Below are positions 34,551-46,273 of a stretch of 64,000 bases of DNA, piece by piece; within the stretch, counting starts at the first letter, position 1; every line of letters starts with the position of its first letter. Position numbers and translations under genes: made by a program. This DNA comes from Ryuthela nishihirai (taxonomy: Eukaryota > Arthropoda > Arachnida > Araneae > Heptathelidae), in the NCBI GenBank assembly GCA_038380435.1, contig JAWZYU010000009.1, forward strand, positions 63,269,901 to 63,333,900. The letters are read 5' to 3'. The notes under the pieces were generated by a model. That model saw only the letters and a list, made by a program, of their open reading frames with translations, was not told the origin of the DNA and did not search any database.

Positions 34551-34885
34551 AGTAGCGTGCCAAGTCTTTAATCTGCAGTTTCCAATATCGAGTCCGAACT
34601 CGTCCTGAGTTGAGATTTATCTCCGCTAACCTCCACCTTGTCCTCGATAAGAAAGGGTTTGGAAAGGAAGTGGTCCGGCGGATGGGATTTTAGGACGTGG
34701 CACTGTGTGCAGGAGAGCCATACTCTGTGAACGTTAACCAGCAGGATGGATGGCGTTGACGAGAGGCTACCATCTGTCTCCTCTCCAGTGGATCCTCTTT
34801 CCCAACCTTCTCTGAGCCCTTGTGGCCCTTTTGATTTCACCATTTAGACCATGTGGGCCCCTGAAAGGTAAAACTCCCGGACTTT
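34551..34885 (+). repeat. Old SINE-A copy
   Basis: Diverged family-A order from the anticodon region (GTCTTTAATCTGCAGTTTCC) through GAGATTTATCTCCGC, GAGAGCCATACTCTGTGAACG and GAGGCTACCATCTGTCTCC to GAAAGGTAAAAC. The A box is degraded. Confidence 0.75.
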
Positions 34886-35535
34886 ATGTCATGTGTGAAG
34901 TAAAACAAGTTCTGTGTGACAACACAACAAGTAATCAGATCAGTTTCTAGAAACAAATCTAAGAAGCCGGAAGTAAGATTAACTGAACTGAATCAACAAC
35001 CGGTTGTGGAGCATGTTTTTAAAATATATTCTCTCCAGGTAATGAAATCTATATTTGTTTTTTTTTTCGTTTTAGATGTCTTTGTTAAGAAAATATTCTA
35101 CGAAATATTTATGAAAAATTCTCATTGCCATTTTCCATACTCTGAATACAGCCTTACTGTTTCGGTAAAAAAAAATCTTGTTTATAAAGCCTAAAAATGT
35201 GCTCAGGCATTAATTTAATATCCAATCATCAAAATTCGTTTCTTCCATCTCGAAAAGTTATATCCTTTAAAATAGATGTCATTTTCGAAATTCGTGATAA
35301 AACTTTGGATATATTATACGGTATAATTTGCTTCATTTGGCTTTTCATGGTTTTCATTCTTGGCTTTTGAAGTATATAATAGAATTAGAATGGTGTGCTT
35401 TATCAGCACTTTTTTTATTTCTTATTCGGCTACAGGAAATGGACAGAAAAATGAGAACACCAAGATTTGCGGAAAACCTTAGGTTTATATTAAACAAGGT
35501 GTTTACGTGCCACTGACGAAGGCATGAAACATGCA
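34886..35535. other. Nothing recognised
   Basis: AT-rich; short frames without motifs. Confidence 0.4.
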
Positions 35536-35603
35536 AATGATATCCCAGCATGCTTAGCGTCGTCATGCCAATGATATCCCAGCATGCTTAGCGTCGTCAT
35601 GCC
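35536..35603. repeat. Perfect tandem duplication, 34 bp x 2
   Basis: 35536-35569 and 35570-35603 are identical (AATGATATCCCAGCATGC start). It lies just upstream of a Tc1 relic and may be part of its end. Confidence 0.9.
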
Positions 35604-35638
35604 AATAAAGACAATCCCGAAGTAACTGCATTTAATTA

Positions 35639-36520
35639 TTGGTACCTTGTCATCGACGGAAGACTAGCGATTTCGAAAGCGGCATGAATGTTGGAGCGCG
35701 TTTGGCAGGAGCTTCTGTCACTGAAACAGCCGAACTTGCTAGTATTTCACGAGGAACGGTTTCCAAGGTCATGTCTGCATGGGAATCTAAAGGGAAAACA
35801 TCATCTGCAAGAGGTAACAATGGACGAAAGTGCATACCTCAGAATCGAGAAGTTCGAGCGTCAGGTCGATCTGCAAAATGAAAACGGCAAGCTACAGCTG
35901 TTCAGTTGTGCACGAATTTCAACCTAGGACATGAGAGGCTAGTTTCGTCAAACACAGTACACAGAGAACTCCATAGAGCTGGATATCACCGTCGAGTTGC
36001 ACTTCACAATCCACTCATCACACCTGTTAATGCACGTCCTCGTGTCCAGTGGTGCAGCGAGCACAAGTGGTGCAGCGAGCACAAGCAGTGCAGATTTCAG
36101 CAGTGGAGGAATGTGATATGATCTGACGAATCATCCTACACTTTGTTTCCGACAAAAGGACGAGTGCACGTGTGGAGTCAATCAAAGGAAGCTTACAAAT
36201 CTGGTTGCTTGTTTCCTACTGTTAAGGGTTCTGATGGTTCTGTAATGGTGTGGTGAGCTTTCTAGTGGCACGGTTTGGGTGCGCTCATTCCGTTAGAATG
36301 CAAGATTAATGCCAATTGTTATTCCACAGTCCTGAGTGATCATTTTTATCCAATGGTACAGCAATTTCTTTCATGAAGAGAGAGAGCTCTCTTTTAGTAT
36401 GACAATACTCTAATCCACAGAGCACATATGGTCTCAAAGTGGTTTGAGGAGCATAATAAGCATGAACTTTTCACATATCATGACCACTGCAGTTACCAGA
36501 TATCAGCCCTCTGGAAACTC
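35639..36520 (+). pseudogene. Tc1-like transposase relic
   Basis: Plus-strand pieces in order: DFESGMNVGARLAGASVTET with a following helix-turn-helix (about 35665-35780), GKTSSARGNNGRKC (about 35790-35835), NTVHRELHRAGYHRRVA (about 35950-36000), the first catalytic Asp region SDESSYTLFPTKGRVHVW (about 36121-36175), KEAYKSGCLFPTVKG, then a decayed middle region with stops. A 17-18 bp duplication (GTGGTGCAGCGAGCACAA at about 36049-36083) disrupts the reading. No terminal repeats were found. Confidence 0.8.
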
Positions 36521-36676
36521 TATGGGAACTTCTGATACTCCAGGGGGATCAGGAACCCCTTATCCCCTTCCCTTCTTTCAGAAGGCTAGTAACCAGAAAG
36601 ATATTAAAAAAAACATATCTTACAAGTAGTAAAAGATCATAGCTGATGTCCTGTAGACAGGGGACTCATAAAATAG

Positions 36677-36743
36677 CTCGCTAAGAAAATTTACCAAAAT
36701 GCTGAAAAACTCGCTAAGAAATTTTACCAAAATGCTGAAAAAA
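36677..36743. repeat. Tandem duplication, about 33 bp x 2
   Basis: CTCGCTAAGAAAATTTACC..AATGCTGAAAAA at 36677-36709 repeats with one change at 36710-36743. Confidence 0.85.
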
Positions 36744-36747
36744 GGGT

Positions 36748-36822
36748 TAGCAACAGGTGATGTAGTGATAGCATGCCTGGCATGTTACTGGGAGAAATGG
36801 GTTCGAATCCCACTCACGGCTA
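36748..36822 (+). mobile_element. tRNA-like SINE fragment (family C)
   Basis: The T-arm and B box ATGGGTTCGAATCCCAC are well formed, and the upstream part (GATGTAGTGATAGCATGCC) resembles an A-box arm. It ends CTCACGGCTAAACTAATTT, matching the fragment at 53130-53205. It is not a functional tRNA: the acceptor and anticodon arms do not fold well. Confidence 0.45.
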
Positions 36823-39164
36823 AACTAATTTATTTTCAGCTTGCTATTTCATGATATCTTACATGTGGTTTTACAATAAATATTTTTGAAAAATTTAAAA
36901 AGCAGTTGAAAATGTTATGCGAGATGGCGTTTCAGCTCTAAACTTGTTTCCCTCTTTATTCTTTTAGATCCGAGCCTGTCGTAGAGACTAACGATTGAAC
37001 TTTAACATAAATATTTCCTGATATTTCTCTTTCATGATTTGGGCCAGCTTAATTAGAAATATCCTGAGATTTCAAACTAACCAATGCAAATTGAGATTAT
37101 CCCGATATAGTGTGACAAAAGGGAAATACAAAAGTAAACTGGATTCTGAGGCAGACCTGAATTTACAACTATCACACATTACAACTACTTTCACATTATA
37201 ACGCTCATCAAAACAATTGTAACCTTCTCACTTAGAAATTAGCATAAATAAACTTTATTGTCTATTTTATTCGACAAAGACATAATGTTTTTTATTTGTT
37301 TGTATTTAAGTTTTTATTTGCGCACACAAGTATTTATGCATGTATTGCAAATTTTCCGAATATCTCTGGGTTTCGAATAAAGATATGTGATTTCACAAAG
37401 AGTTGTGCGTCTGGAAAAGTTTGTAAAACTACTGCACTAAAAGATGCAAAATTCTTAATTGTCTCCTAAATCTGAGCGACAAATCCCCTCCTGTCTGTCG
37501 TACTTCACCAACCTTTCATCAATATATTTTAAATTTTTGGTTTTAATGTCGTTTTTTTTTGTATACCCAGAAAAAAAGCTAAATCCTGTTTTGGAGATGG
37601 AATATTCAAAAAAAAGTTCTGTCTTCTAGTGAAAACAGTATATTACGTCAGATTTTCTGCTGAACACTCTTGATTAAACCACGAAAAACGTAGAATTCTT
37701 TGGCTACCGAATGAAAAACTTTCCCCCAAGCGATTCGGTAAACTTTTGAATGCTACCGTATTGGTAAAAAAAAAGGACTCCGATATCTCGAAGGGAAAAA
37801 TTCAATTGACAACAGAGATTTATGATTGAAAGTAGTGAGTATTTCGCGACTGCTTCGTAATGCTTGTAGTTCTTAAGGGAATTCAGGAAAAGGTGAAATA
37901 GCAGAATGGAATGACAGTCAGGTGTTATACCAGGAGAGAAAAGCCAAAACATTCAATAACGGATTAAAAGATATAATTCGTTTATTTCATTCACCAACAA
38001 ATTTTAAATGTTTTCAATCAAAATTTCATCCAACGTTGAACAAACAACTTTTAGGTCTCGGCTCAAGTGCATTATTTCGTTCAAGTAAGTTTCTAAATAT
38101 GTCTGTGTGTTGTTGTTTAGTACAGTAAAGAACACCAGTTTAATATTTAATAACCAAATATGGGGATTGGAAATATTGAGTCTGGGATGATGTTTGAATT
38201 GAATTTTAAATGTAACGTATAGGTTTAAAAGTGATTCACTTCAGTTGAAAAAAAAAGAATCAAATATCGACATTGAATTTAAACTTTCTACTTGCCTTTC
38301 GATGAATTCGTAAATTATATTATCACAAACCCTTTTTTTACTTACCCATAAAGCGTTGATAGTATTAAAATACTACTTACCATATGTTAAATAAAAAAAA
38401 AAATCCGAATTTATCTCGTTTGCTGTTTTCTTTTCTCTAAATATGTAAATAATATAATAATATAGAACAGTACAGTTTCATATATATATGCTGGGAATAA
38501 CAACGAATATCTCCACTAGAATAGGTGAAGTAACTTCTACGAAACATGTAGAGATCACTCGAAAGCTATACCTTAGCATTCACCGGGGCTACTTCCACCA
38601 ACTAGCGTATGTCTTTCATACGTTACGCCACATTGACTGAAACAGATTATTTGAAATAGACTTGATTTTGCAATTAAAAAAATAGCTTTCTCTTATCTTT
38701 TGAAAAATTATCAGTCTATAACAAATTTAAGTCATAAAATATAAGTATCAAAGACCGTTTTTATCACAACTTTCTTTTAATATCAGAAATTTTATAAGGC
38801 ATTCTCCAAATTTCAGTGACTGTAGCACCCCAATCAACCATTAGACTAATACACGTCAAAAAACCCGAATCCAAATTTTCTAGAAACGCCCTACATGCAA
38901 TTAATATATGCAAAATTTTGTATTGAAACTGTCCAGAAGTACAATAAACTCGATTATCCCGCACGCATGAGGATTTGGGTGTGTCGTTAGATGGAATATA
39001 TCATTAGAAGAGAATTAAACAGAGAGCTGCTTACATGCAAGTAATTTTTAACTACAATAATAAAATCAACAGTAAAATATCTAATAAATAATGGTAAAAA
39101 ATGAGGATCATGCATTTACCTAATGCAAGTACTCATTAAGTAAAGCAAGTGTGCTCCAAAATCA
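36823..39164. other. Nothing recognised
   Basis: 2.3 kb of AT-rich DNA without recognised repeats or coding motifs. Confidence 0.4.
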
Positions 39165-40520
39165 CTCCACTGAGAGAAATGTATTTTGAAAATATTCCTT
39201 TGAAGAATGTATGTTCTGAAATCATTCCTGTTTGGAAAAGTATTCTGAACAATTGCAATGGAAGAAATATTTTCTAAAATTATTTTTCCGAAAATTTTTC
39301 CACGAATCTATTATCATTCTTGTGAAAAGAGATATTTTTCGAAATTGTTCCTTTGGAGGAAGTGTATTTTAAAATTATTCTAGTGAAGGAATTTTGTTCC
39401 TGTGGAGGAAGTGTATTTTGAAATTATTCCTGTGGAGGAAGTGTGTTTTGAAATTATTCTAGCGAAGAAAATATTTTCCGTAATCAATCCCCCTAAAGAG
39501 GTGGCTAAACTCATTCTTACGAAAAAAAAAAATGTTTTTCGAAATCACTCTCCGAAGGAAGTGTATTCTGAAATTATTTTTGTGACGGAAACATTATTCA
39601 AATTATCTGGGCCAGACTTCGACCTACTGAGACCCTAAGCTACAGTAAGTTTAAGAGGCCCCAGAATTCGAAAGTCGAAATATACGAATCAATCAATAGT
39701 AAATATACAGAATACCTATTGATATAGAATTCAACCTGGCAAGTAACTAGGAGTCGTGAGTTCGAGTTCCATTCATCGGAGAAGCACAAGTTTATGTATT
39801 TATTTTTCTGATTGACCGGAATATTAAAAAATAAATTACTAAATTGATGTGATTAAAGCATTACATTAGCATTGGTATATAATAATGACTGGGTAAAGCT
39901 GAAATGAACAGTGTTTGGATAACTGATTAATTTAAATTAAAAAATTCGTTACTCAGTAAACTTCAAACTTAATTTTTGAGGCCCCAAAAATTAAAATAAC
40001 CTAACTAAGCTGTAGCTTAGTTAGGTTATGCGTAAGTCCGGACCTGCAAATTATTCATCTGGAGGAAGTGTATTTTGTAATCATTCCCTTAGAGGGATTG
40101 ATTCTGCAATTATATTTGTGAAAGAAGCGCTAACGAAATTATTCCTGTGATGGGAGTGTATTCTGAAATCATTCCCACTAAAAAAAATCATTCTAAAACT
40201 ATTCCTGTGGAACAAAACTATTCTGAAATTATTCATGTCAATGAAGTGTATTCTGAAATTATTCATGTCAATGAAATGTATTCTGAAATTATTCATGTCA
40301 ATGAAGTGTATTCTGAAATTATTTCTGCAAAAGAATTAAATTGTAGCTGTGAAGAAAGTATAGTGTTAAATTATATTTCCCTTGAAAAGAATGTATTCTG
40401 AAATTATTTTTGTGAAAGAAGTGTATTTTAAAATTGTTCTTGTGAAAGAAATATATTCAGAAATCTCTCCTTTGAAGAAAATGGATTCTGAAATTATTCC
40501 GGATACAAAAGTGTATTCTG
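39165..40520 (+). repeat. Degenerate 30-bp minisatellite in two blocks
   Basis: Units of about 30-33 bp like GAAGTGTATTCTGAAATTAT plus TCATGTCAAT. Blocks lie at about 39165-39606 and 40047-40520, and three nearly perfect units are at 40230-40321. Because the period is a multiple of three, one frame reads as a decapeptide repeat (VYSEIIHVNE). The outer units are diverged and broken by stops, so I take it as non-coding. A hAT splits the array. Confidence 0.8.
39607..40046. mobile_element. hAT MITE inside the minisatellite
   Basis: Perfect 8-bp duplication CAAATTAT (39599-39606 and 40047-40054). Ends CTGGGCCAGACTT and, inverted, CAGGTCCGGACTT (10 of 13). The body contains GAGGCCCC near both ends and a tRNA-like B box GAGTTCGAGTTCC at about 39757-39769, perhaps an older captured SINE. 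No transposase. Confidence 0.8.
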
Positions 40521-40637
40521 ACGCATGGGCATCTGGTGATTCGACAACTCCCGTACAAATAAAAATTATTAACTGCATATCTGAATTTTTTGTGTTGTTA
40601 TTTAAAATTCTCAATTAGTTGTAACAACTGATATTTA

Positions 40638-40823
40638 CAGTTGCTCAAAAAATATCCGAACGCTATGGTTGATTACAGAATTCAGAAAAAATATCTGGCA
40701 ACGATTTTTTTAGAAATTAGTGATCTGGCAACCTTCGTGTCACGTGACACGAAGATTGCCAGATCACTAATTTTCTGAATTCTGTAATCAACCTTAGTGT
40801 TCGGACATTTTTTTGAGCAACTG
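40638..40823. mobile_element. Palindromic Tc1-type MITE
   Basis: Ends CAGTTGCTCAAAAAATATCC and its near complement, flanked by TA (40636-40637, 40824-40825). The centre has the same GTGTCACGTGACAC hairpin as the copy at 7.4 kb, so those two form one subtype and the 26.6-kb copy another. Confidence 0.9.
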
Positions 40824-41997
40824 TACCTTTGATGTTCAAAGCCAACACTCGGTCAAAAGACAGGCGATCGATAAAGTTTACCATAAAATCAAGACAGCAG
40901 AGGCTAAAAGCAAAAATACAGACGCTATGAATTTGTGAGATGCAAGCAGATATAAGACGTTTAACAGTTTTTTTTTTACTCCAGTAATCCAAGTCTAAAT
41001 ATTCGTAAAAATATAACGTTACAGCTGCAGTGGAAAGAAATGCAGCAATGGAAGGAATGTATTTTTTCGCAGTCAGGAAGCAATACGACACCAAGCTGAA
41101 TCTCTTATATGACTGGTGCGGATGTCGGGCTATAAATATCACTGCACAATTTTAGGTTCTGCCAAGGATAACAATTGCAAAACAGCAGTTTAAACTTGGA
41201 TACGTGATATCCTGTGAGGTTTTTTATGTTTTCTATCTTACGCAGTTTTGGAAATTTTATAATACTATGCGACATCCCGTTTGGATGGAAACCAAAATAT
41301 TTCCCCGTATTTCCAAGTAGCGTAATATTTTTCCTTATCTTTTTCTATTCAATACGACAATCCGTGAAATGAAACTTCTATTTATGTTTACATTTATGGA
41401 CGGTTACAGGTAAATTTTTTATTTAACGTACAAAATGGGAAAACTCATGGTTCGGATTCTAATATGGCAAAACAAATAAATTTCACTTTCAAAAGAAGCA
41501 GTGAGAAGCGAGTCGTCATCGTGCAAAGTTTTAAAACCGAGTTCAAATGTTCTTTTCTGATTCCAACTAAAAATCGTTGAAATGTGTTAATAAGATTTTA
41601 TTAGGCCACGTCATTCAGTTGCTATACCCACGAACAAGATTCATTATCAGATTTATAGTGCAGAGTCTGAGAAGTTTGAAAAATGTATTTTCGAAAAATT
41701 AAAAGGAATAGGATGATTAAATTTTCGTCATTACAGCGAACAACTCAAAAACGTATAAAAAATATATATTTTTGCACTTTAGTTAGATCATAGTAAAATA
41801 GATTCAGTATGTGGATCTTATAAATTTTATTCTGACATTGTCGTTGGATAGACTGACTGACAATGGAGTTATTTTTCGGTCCCTAATTATTTTATTTTGC
41901 TTTTGTATTTTTTGTGCATTCTCTGAGTGTTGCGAAAGTTCTTCCCCGGTCAGCCATTTAAATAGCCCTGCTCTATGTCTTAAAAGAGACACGTAGG
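40824..41997. other. No recognised gene; one unassigned open frame
   Basis: A minus-strand frame of 141 codons (40717-41142) has hydrophobic stretches (for example SIAAFLSTAAVTLYFYEYL), but its last third is MITE sequence. I see no family motif. The remainder is AT-rich and featureless. Confidence 0.3.
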
Positions 41998-42572
41998 GTG
42001 GGTTTACCTGTAAGAGACGCATTTTTTTTTTGCATACAATGGGCTAAATGGCAAGATCAGAAGGACCCGAGAGCCAAGAGAAAGTTGAGGGAAGATGATC
42101 CACTAGACCAGGGGTGGGCAAATAGCGGCCCGCGGGCCGCTAAGAGTTTTTTTTGTGGCCCGCCAAGACAGTCAGAAAAATCCGCCTTGAACCGAGATTT
42201 CCTTCCCGTGCGCGACCGAAGATTCGTCTCGTATTTTCCACTAGGACGACCACGTCAATATGCATGCGCAGTGTAGATACGAAAACAATTGCCCACCCCT
42301 GCACTAGACAGCTGTTAGAAGACAGATCGAAGCCTTCCGTCAAGGCCATCCAGCGTATTCTTTAACGTGCACAGGATATGGCTCTCCTGCACACAGGGTT
42401 CCGGCTTTACGTCCCATCCGACGAAGCTGTCTCTCCAAGTCCATCGATGTCCCCTACTGACCGAGGGCAGAGGTTTTGTGGAGATAAATCTCAACGCTGG
42501 CTCAGGTGGGACTCAAAACTGGAAACTGCATTTTATGAGCCTGGCGGGCTGCTGACTGAGGTATTCCGCCCC
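41998..42572 (-). mobile_element. Old SINE A interrupted by a hAT MITE
   Basis: Minus-strand SINE-A order continues on both sides of the MITE: GGGCTAAATGGC and GGATGATCCACTAGAC before it, CAGCTGTTAGAAGACAG through GGTATTCCGCCCC after it. The copy is clearly diverged from the younger ones. Confidence 0.85.
42109..42301. mobile_element. hAT MITE, 193 bp, perfect 8-bp duplication
   Basis: Begins CAGGGGTGGGCAA and ends with its exact complement (13-bp inverted ends). Target duplication CACTAGAC (42101-42108 and 42302-42309), with TA in the central position as in Buster-type hATs. It contains GCGGCCCGCGGGCCGC, a GC palindrome at about 42125-42140. Inserted in an old SINE A. Confidence 0.93.
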
Positions 42573-42742
42573 AGGACACAAAGGAGCAGCTATTAGTAAT
42601 TTAGTAGTGGAAGATTACAAGATTTCACAGTCTATTGTTTAACATTTCTCATGTATTGTAGGTTTGTTAAAAATGGCATTTCGAAATTTCTCCTTTGAAG
42701 GAAATGATTGATGATGATTTGTCATTGGCCTATGATCTAAGG

Positions 42743-42942
42743 TAAGGGTTCTCAACGTGGCGGTACGCGGTAGATTTTTTGGGGGTACACCGTGAGAGCT
42801 CAAAAGTCGCTAGATCTAGTAACAAAGTAAAAATAACCATTATTATACTATAACTATAGTTTTATCTATCTATACAAGGGGTACGCCAGTTACATACACA
42901 TTTCCAGAGGATACGTGAAGCATAAAAGATTGAGAACCAGTG
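42743..42942. mobile_element. hAT MITE, 200 bp, perfect 8-bp duplication
   Basis: Duplication ATCTAAGG (42735-42742, 42943-42950), again with central TA. Ends TAAGGGTTCTCAACG and, inverted, CACTGGTTCTCAATC, close to the CAGNGGTTCTCAA consensus of this group. No coding capacity. Confidence 0.88.
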
Positions 42943-45500
42943 ATCTAAGGAAATTATCATAGCGTCAACTGCGCAGTCTCCTAGTGATCCTAGCTGCCAC
43001 TAAAGCTAACCCTCTATAACTTGGCACGATTTCTTGAGGAGTTGTTTTCAAACCTCTGCCCGTCACTAAGCTTCTTCTTTTCCAAACTTTTTTGGCCAAG
43101 AAGTTTGCTCAAAAGTTTCTTGGTTTGGCAATATTTTTTTTCAAACAAATACGGTTGTTGGGTTGTTTTACCTCTGAGCGGAACTTTTTTGCACACCATG
43201 GGCTAAATGGCCAGGTCACATGGACCCCGAAGGCTCAGAGAAGGTTGGGGGAGGGGACCCACTGGAACAGCTGTTGGGAGACAGATGGTAGCCTCCCGTT
43301 AAGACCATACAGCGTGTTCTTTAACGTTGGGTTGTTTTACCTCTGAGCGGCACTTTTTTGCACACCATGGGCTAAATGGCCAGATCACATGGACCCCGAA
43401 GGCTCAGAGAAGGTTGGGGGAGGGGACCCACTGGAACAGCTGTTGGGAATGGTGTGCAAAAAAGTGCCGCTCAGAGGTAAAACAACACAACGTTAAAGAA
43501 CACGCTGGATGGCCTTGACGGGAGACTACCATCTGGCTCCCAACAGCTGTTCCAGTGGGTCCCCTCCCCCAACCTTCTCTGAGCCTTCGGGGTCCATGTG
43601 ACCTGGCCATTTAGCCCATGGTGTGCAAAAAAGTGCCGCTCAGAGGTAAAACAACCCAACGTTAAAGAACACGCTGGATGACCTTGACGGGAGGCTACCA
43701 TCTGTCTCCCAACAGCTGTTCCAGTGTGTCCCCTCCCCCAACCTTCTCTGAGCCTTCGGGGTCCATGTGACCTGGCCATTTAGCCCATGGTGTGCAAAAA
43801 AGTGCCGCTCAGAAGTAAAACAACCCAACGTTAAAGAACACGCTGTATGGCCTTGACGTGAGGCTACCATCTGTCTCCCAACAGCTGTTCCAGTGGGTCC
43901 CCTCCCCCAACCTTCTCTGAGCCTTCGGGGTCCATGTGACCTGGCCATTTAGCCCATGGTGTGCAAAAAAGTGCCGCTCAGAGGTAAAACAACCCAACGT
44001 TAAAGAATACGCTGGATGGCGTTGACGGGAGGCTACCATCTATCTCCCAACAGCTATTCCAGTGGGTCCCCTCCCCCAACCTTCTGTGAGCCTTCGGGGT
44101 CCATGTGACCTGGCCATTTAGCTCATGGTGTGCAAAAAAGTGCCGCTCAGAGGTAAAACAACCCAACGTTAAAGTACACGCTGGATGGCGTTGACGGGAG
44201 GCTACCATCTATCTCCCAACAGCTGTTCCAGTGGGTTTCCTCCCCCAACCTTCTCTGAGCCTTCGGGGTCCATGTGACCTGGCCATTTAGCCCATGGTGT
44301 GCAAAAAAGTGCCGCTCAGAGGTAAAACAACCGAACAACCCAACCATTCAATATCAGTGTCTCGGAATCTTCTGGCTACTTTCCAGATGCTATTCACTAT
44401 AGTTTAAGGTTCTATGGATTAATCGTGGTTTTATAACGGAGTGTCTAAGGGAGCAGAGAGCAAGCTTCCATAGACGCAATATAAACTGTGCGACTCCAGC
44501 GCCATCTATACGAAACAAATTCCTGCTTTGCAGGGAAGTCTTCGCGTCATAATAATACATTAGGAGGTTGGAAAACTGTTTTATTTAGAAAGATAATTTT
44601 TCGTTTTGTTATCATATATCATAATGATAATTAAACAAATAATTTTTCTGCTAAATAAAATATATTTATAGATAAATATTAGTATAAAAATTAACACAAG
44701 AGTCACCAGTAGTAATATTTGAATCAAAAGTATAAGGATTATCTATATGATTGGACTAATTATTATTTCATTATCCAACCTTGTTATATGGACAAAGAAC
44801 GTATAAGGAAAAGAGTTCAGCTTTGACAAAGCGTAAGTGGCGACCTCAAGTGGTGTTTCGATTCGTATCGTGCATTGTTTAAGCTGGGAAGCAAACAATA
44901 AGGGGCAAAGGAATTATGCATCAAAAAATTTATATTTTAAAAAAGGAAAAAAAGTAACTGCACTTTGCATTTGAAAAAAATAATATCATGATTTTAATAA
45001 AGGTATATTTTCTCCATTGGAATTATTTTTCGTTGAACCAACAATTATAAATTGAACGGATAGAGAAGATTTGAAATTAGCCTGAAGTTAATTTATAGAA
45101 TAAATTATTACAATTAGAAGCTTTCTTGGTTGCATAGAAAGAGGAAACAGAATTGATATTAATATACTCTGCAAGGATATCAATGGGAAATTATTACATA
45201 GGAAAAGCGAAGAGAATGGAAGTTGACAGTAACATGTAATTACAAAAGCGTTCGTCCCCTGTAATGTTCGTTTCACCTCTACGCCAAATGCACGATACTC
45301 GATTTTACATTAATCTCTATGGAAGCTTAACTTCTTCTCCTTCTACATTCTTTGGGTAGGACTACTGAGTCTGTCATCATAAATTTGGTCATGTGGCTTT
45401 CTGTTTATAGGAGTTGTTGGCTCATGTAACCTTTCTGTTCGAAATTCGTCTGTGAACAATTCCTTCAATGGATGTCATTAAATGCAAACACCGGAACATG

Positions 45501-45855
45501 GCGCCAGGCTCGTAATCTGTAGTTCCCAGGTTCGAGTCCTAGCGGGTCAGCGTTGAGATTTATCTCCGCAAAATTCCACGCCCTGCCCACGGTCCGTAGG
45601 GACACCGATGGGCTTGGAAAGACCGCCGTCAGTCGGATGGGACGTTAAGCCTTGGCCCCGTGTGCGGGAGAGCCATACCCTGTGCACGTTAAAGAACACG
45701 CTGGATGGCATTGACGGGAGGCTACCATCTGTCTCCCAACGGCTGTTCCAGTGGGTCCCCTCCCCCAACCTTCACTGAGCCTTCGGGGTCCATGTGACCT
45801 GGCCATTTAGCCCATGGTGTGCAGAAGAGTGCCGCTCAGAGTTAAAACAACCCAA
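45501..45855 (+). mobile_element. SINE A, 5'-truncated, perfect 11-bp duplication
   Basis: Target duplication ACCGGAACATG at 45490-45500 and 45856-45866. The copy starts GCGCCAGGCTCGTAATC, so about 30 bp with the A box are missing; B box and tail are intact. A truncated 5' end with a clean duplication shows insertion by target-primed reverse transcription. Confidence 0.93.
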
Positions 45856-46207
45856 ACCGGAACATGCTAGAAGATGATTAATTATTCAACTATTATTTGT
45901 TAATTCAATTACTTAACTTATTCGAATTTGGAGTTTAATATTCTACTATATATTTTTATTACAGAAATGCTAATGACCAAGGACCCTGCGAACAAGGAAA
46001 CGCTGCTAATTGTTGGGGCAAGTCTCGTTTTCTTTTAATGTAGTTCCGTCATGTAGGAACATGCCTGAAATCCAGCTAACACATGTGAAAAGTATAATAT
46101 TTCAGTCAGAGCGAAAATTTATTAATAAACCGAATAAATTTTCCTAGCGGTAGTTCTTAAATGTTTGAAGAGAATAAAAAAAAAAAACAAAATTTTTCTA
46201 ATATAGC

Positions 46208-46273
46208 ATTAAATAGGCTATTAATTTAACTATAATGTTTTAACATTATAGTTAAATTAATAGCTTATTTAAT
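46208..46273. repeat. AT-rich hairpin, 30-bp arms
   Basis: 46208-46237 and 46244-46273 are inverted copies with about one mismatch around the loop TTTTAA; the core is CTATTAATTTAACTATAATG. Either a small foldback MITE or a local inverted duplication. Confidence 0.85.

Noticed and set aside
36748..36822. Functional tRNA gene
   Set aside because: The B box and T arm are good, but acceptor and anticodon arms do not pair; it is better seen as a tRNA-derived SINE fragment.
40717..41142. Minus-strand frame of 141 codons with hydrophobic segments (receptor-like look)
   Set aside because: Its C-terminal part is a MITE and no family motif is visible; not enough to call a gene.
43404..44347. Series of similar open frames of 66-102 codons spaced 169 bases apart
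   Set aside because: They are read-through of the tandem SINE-A tails; the same peptides appear at every SINE-A copy in the window.
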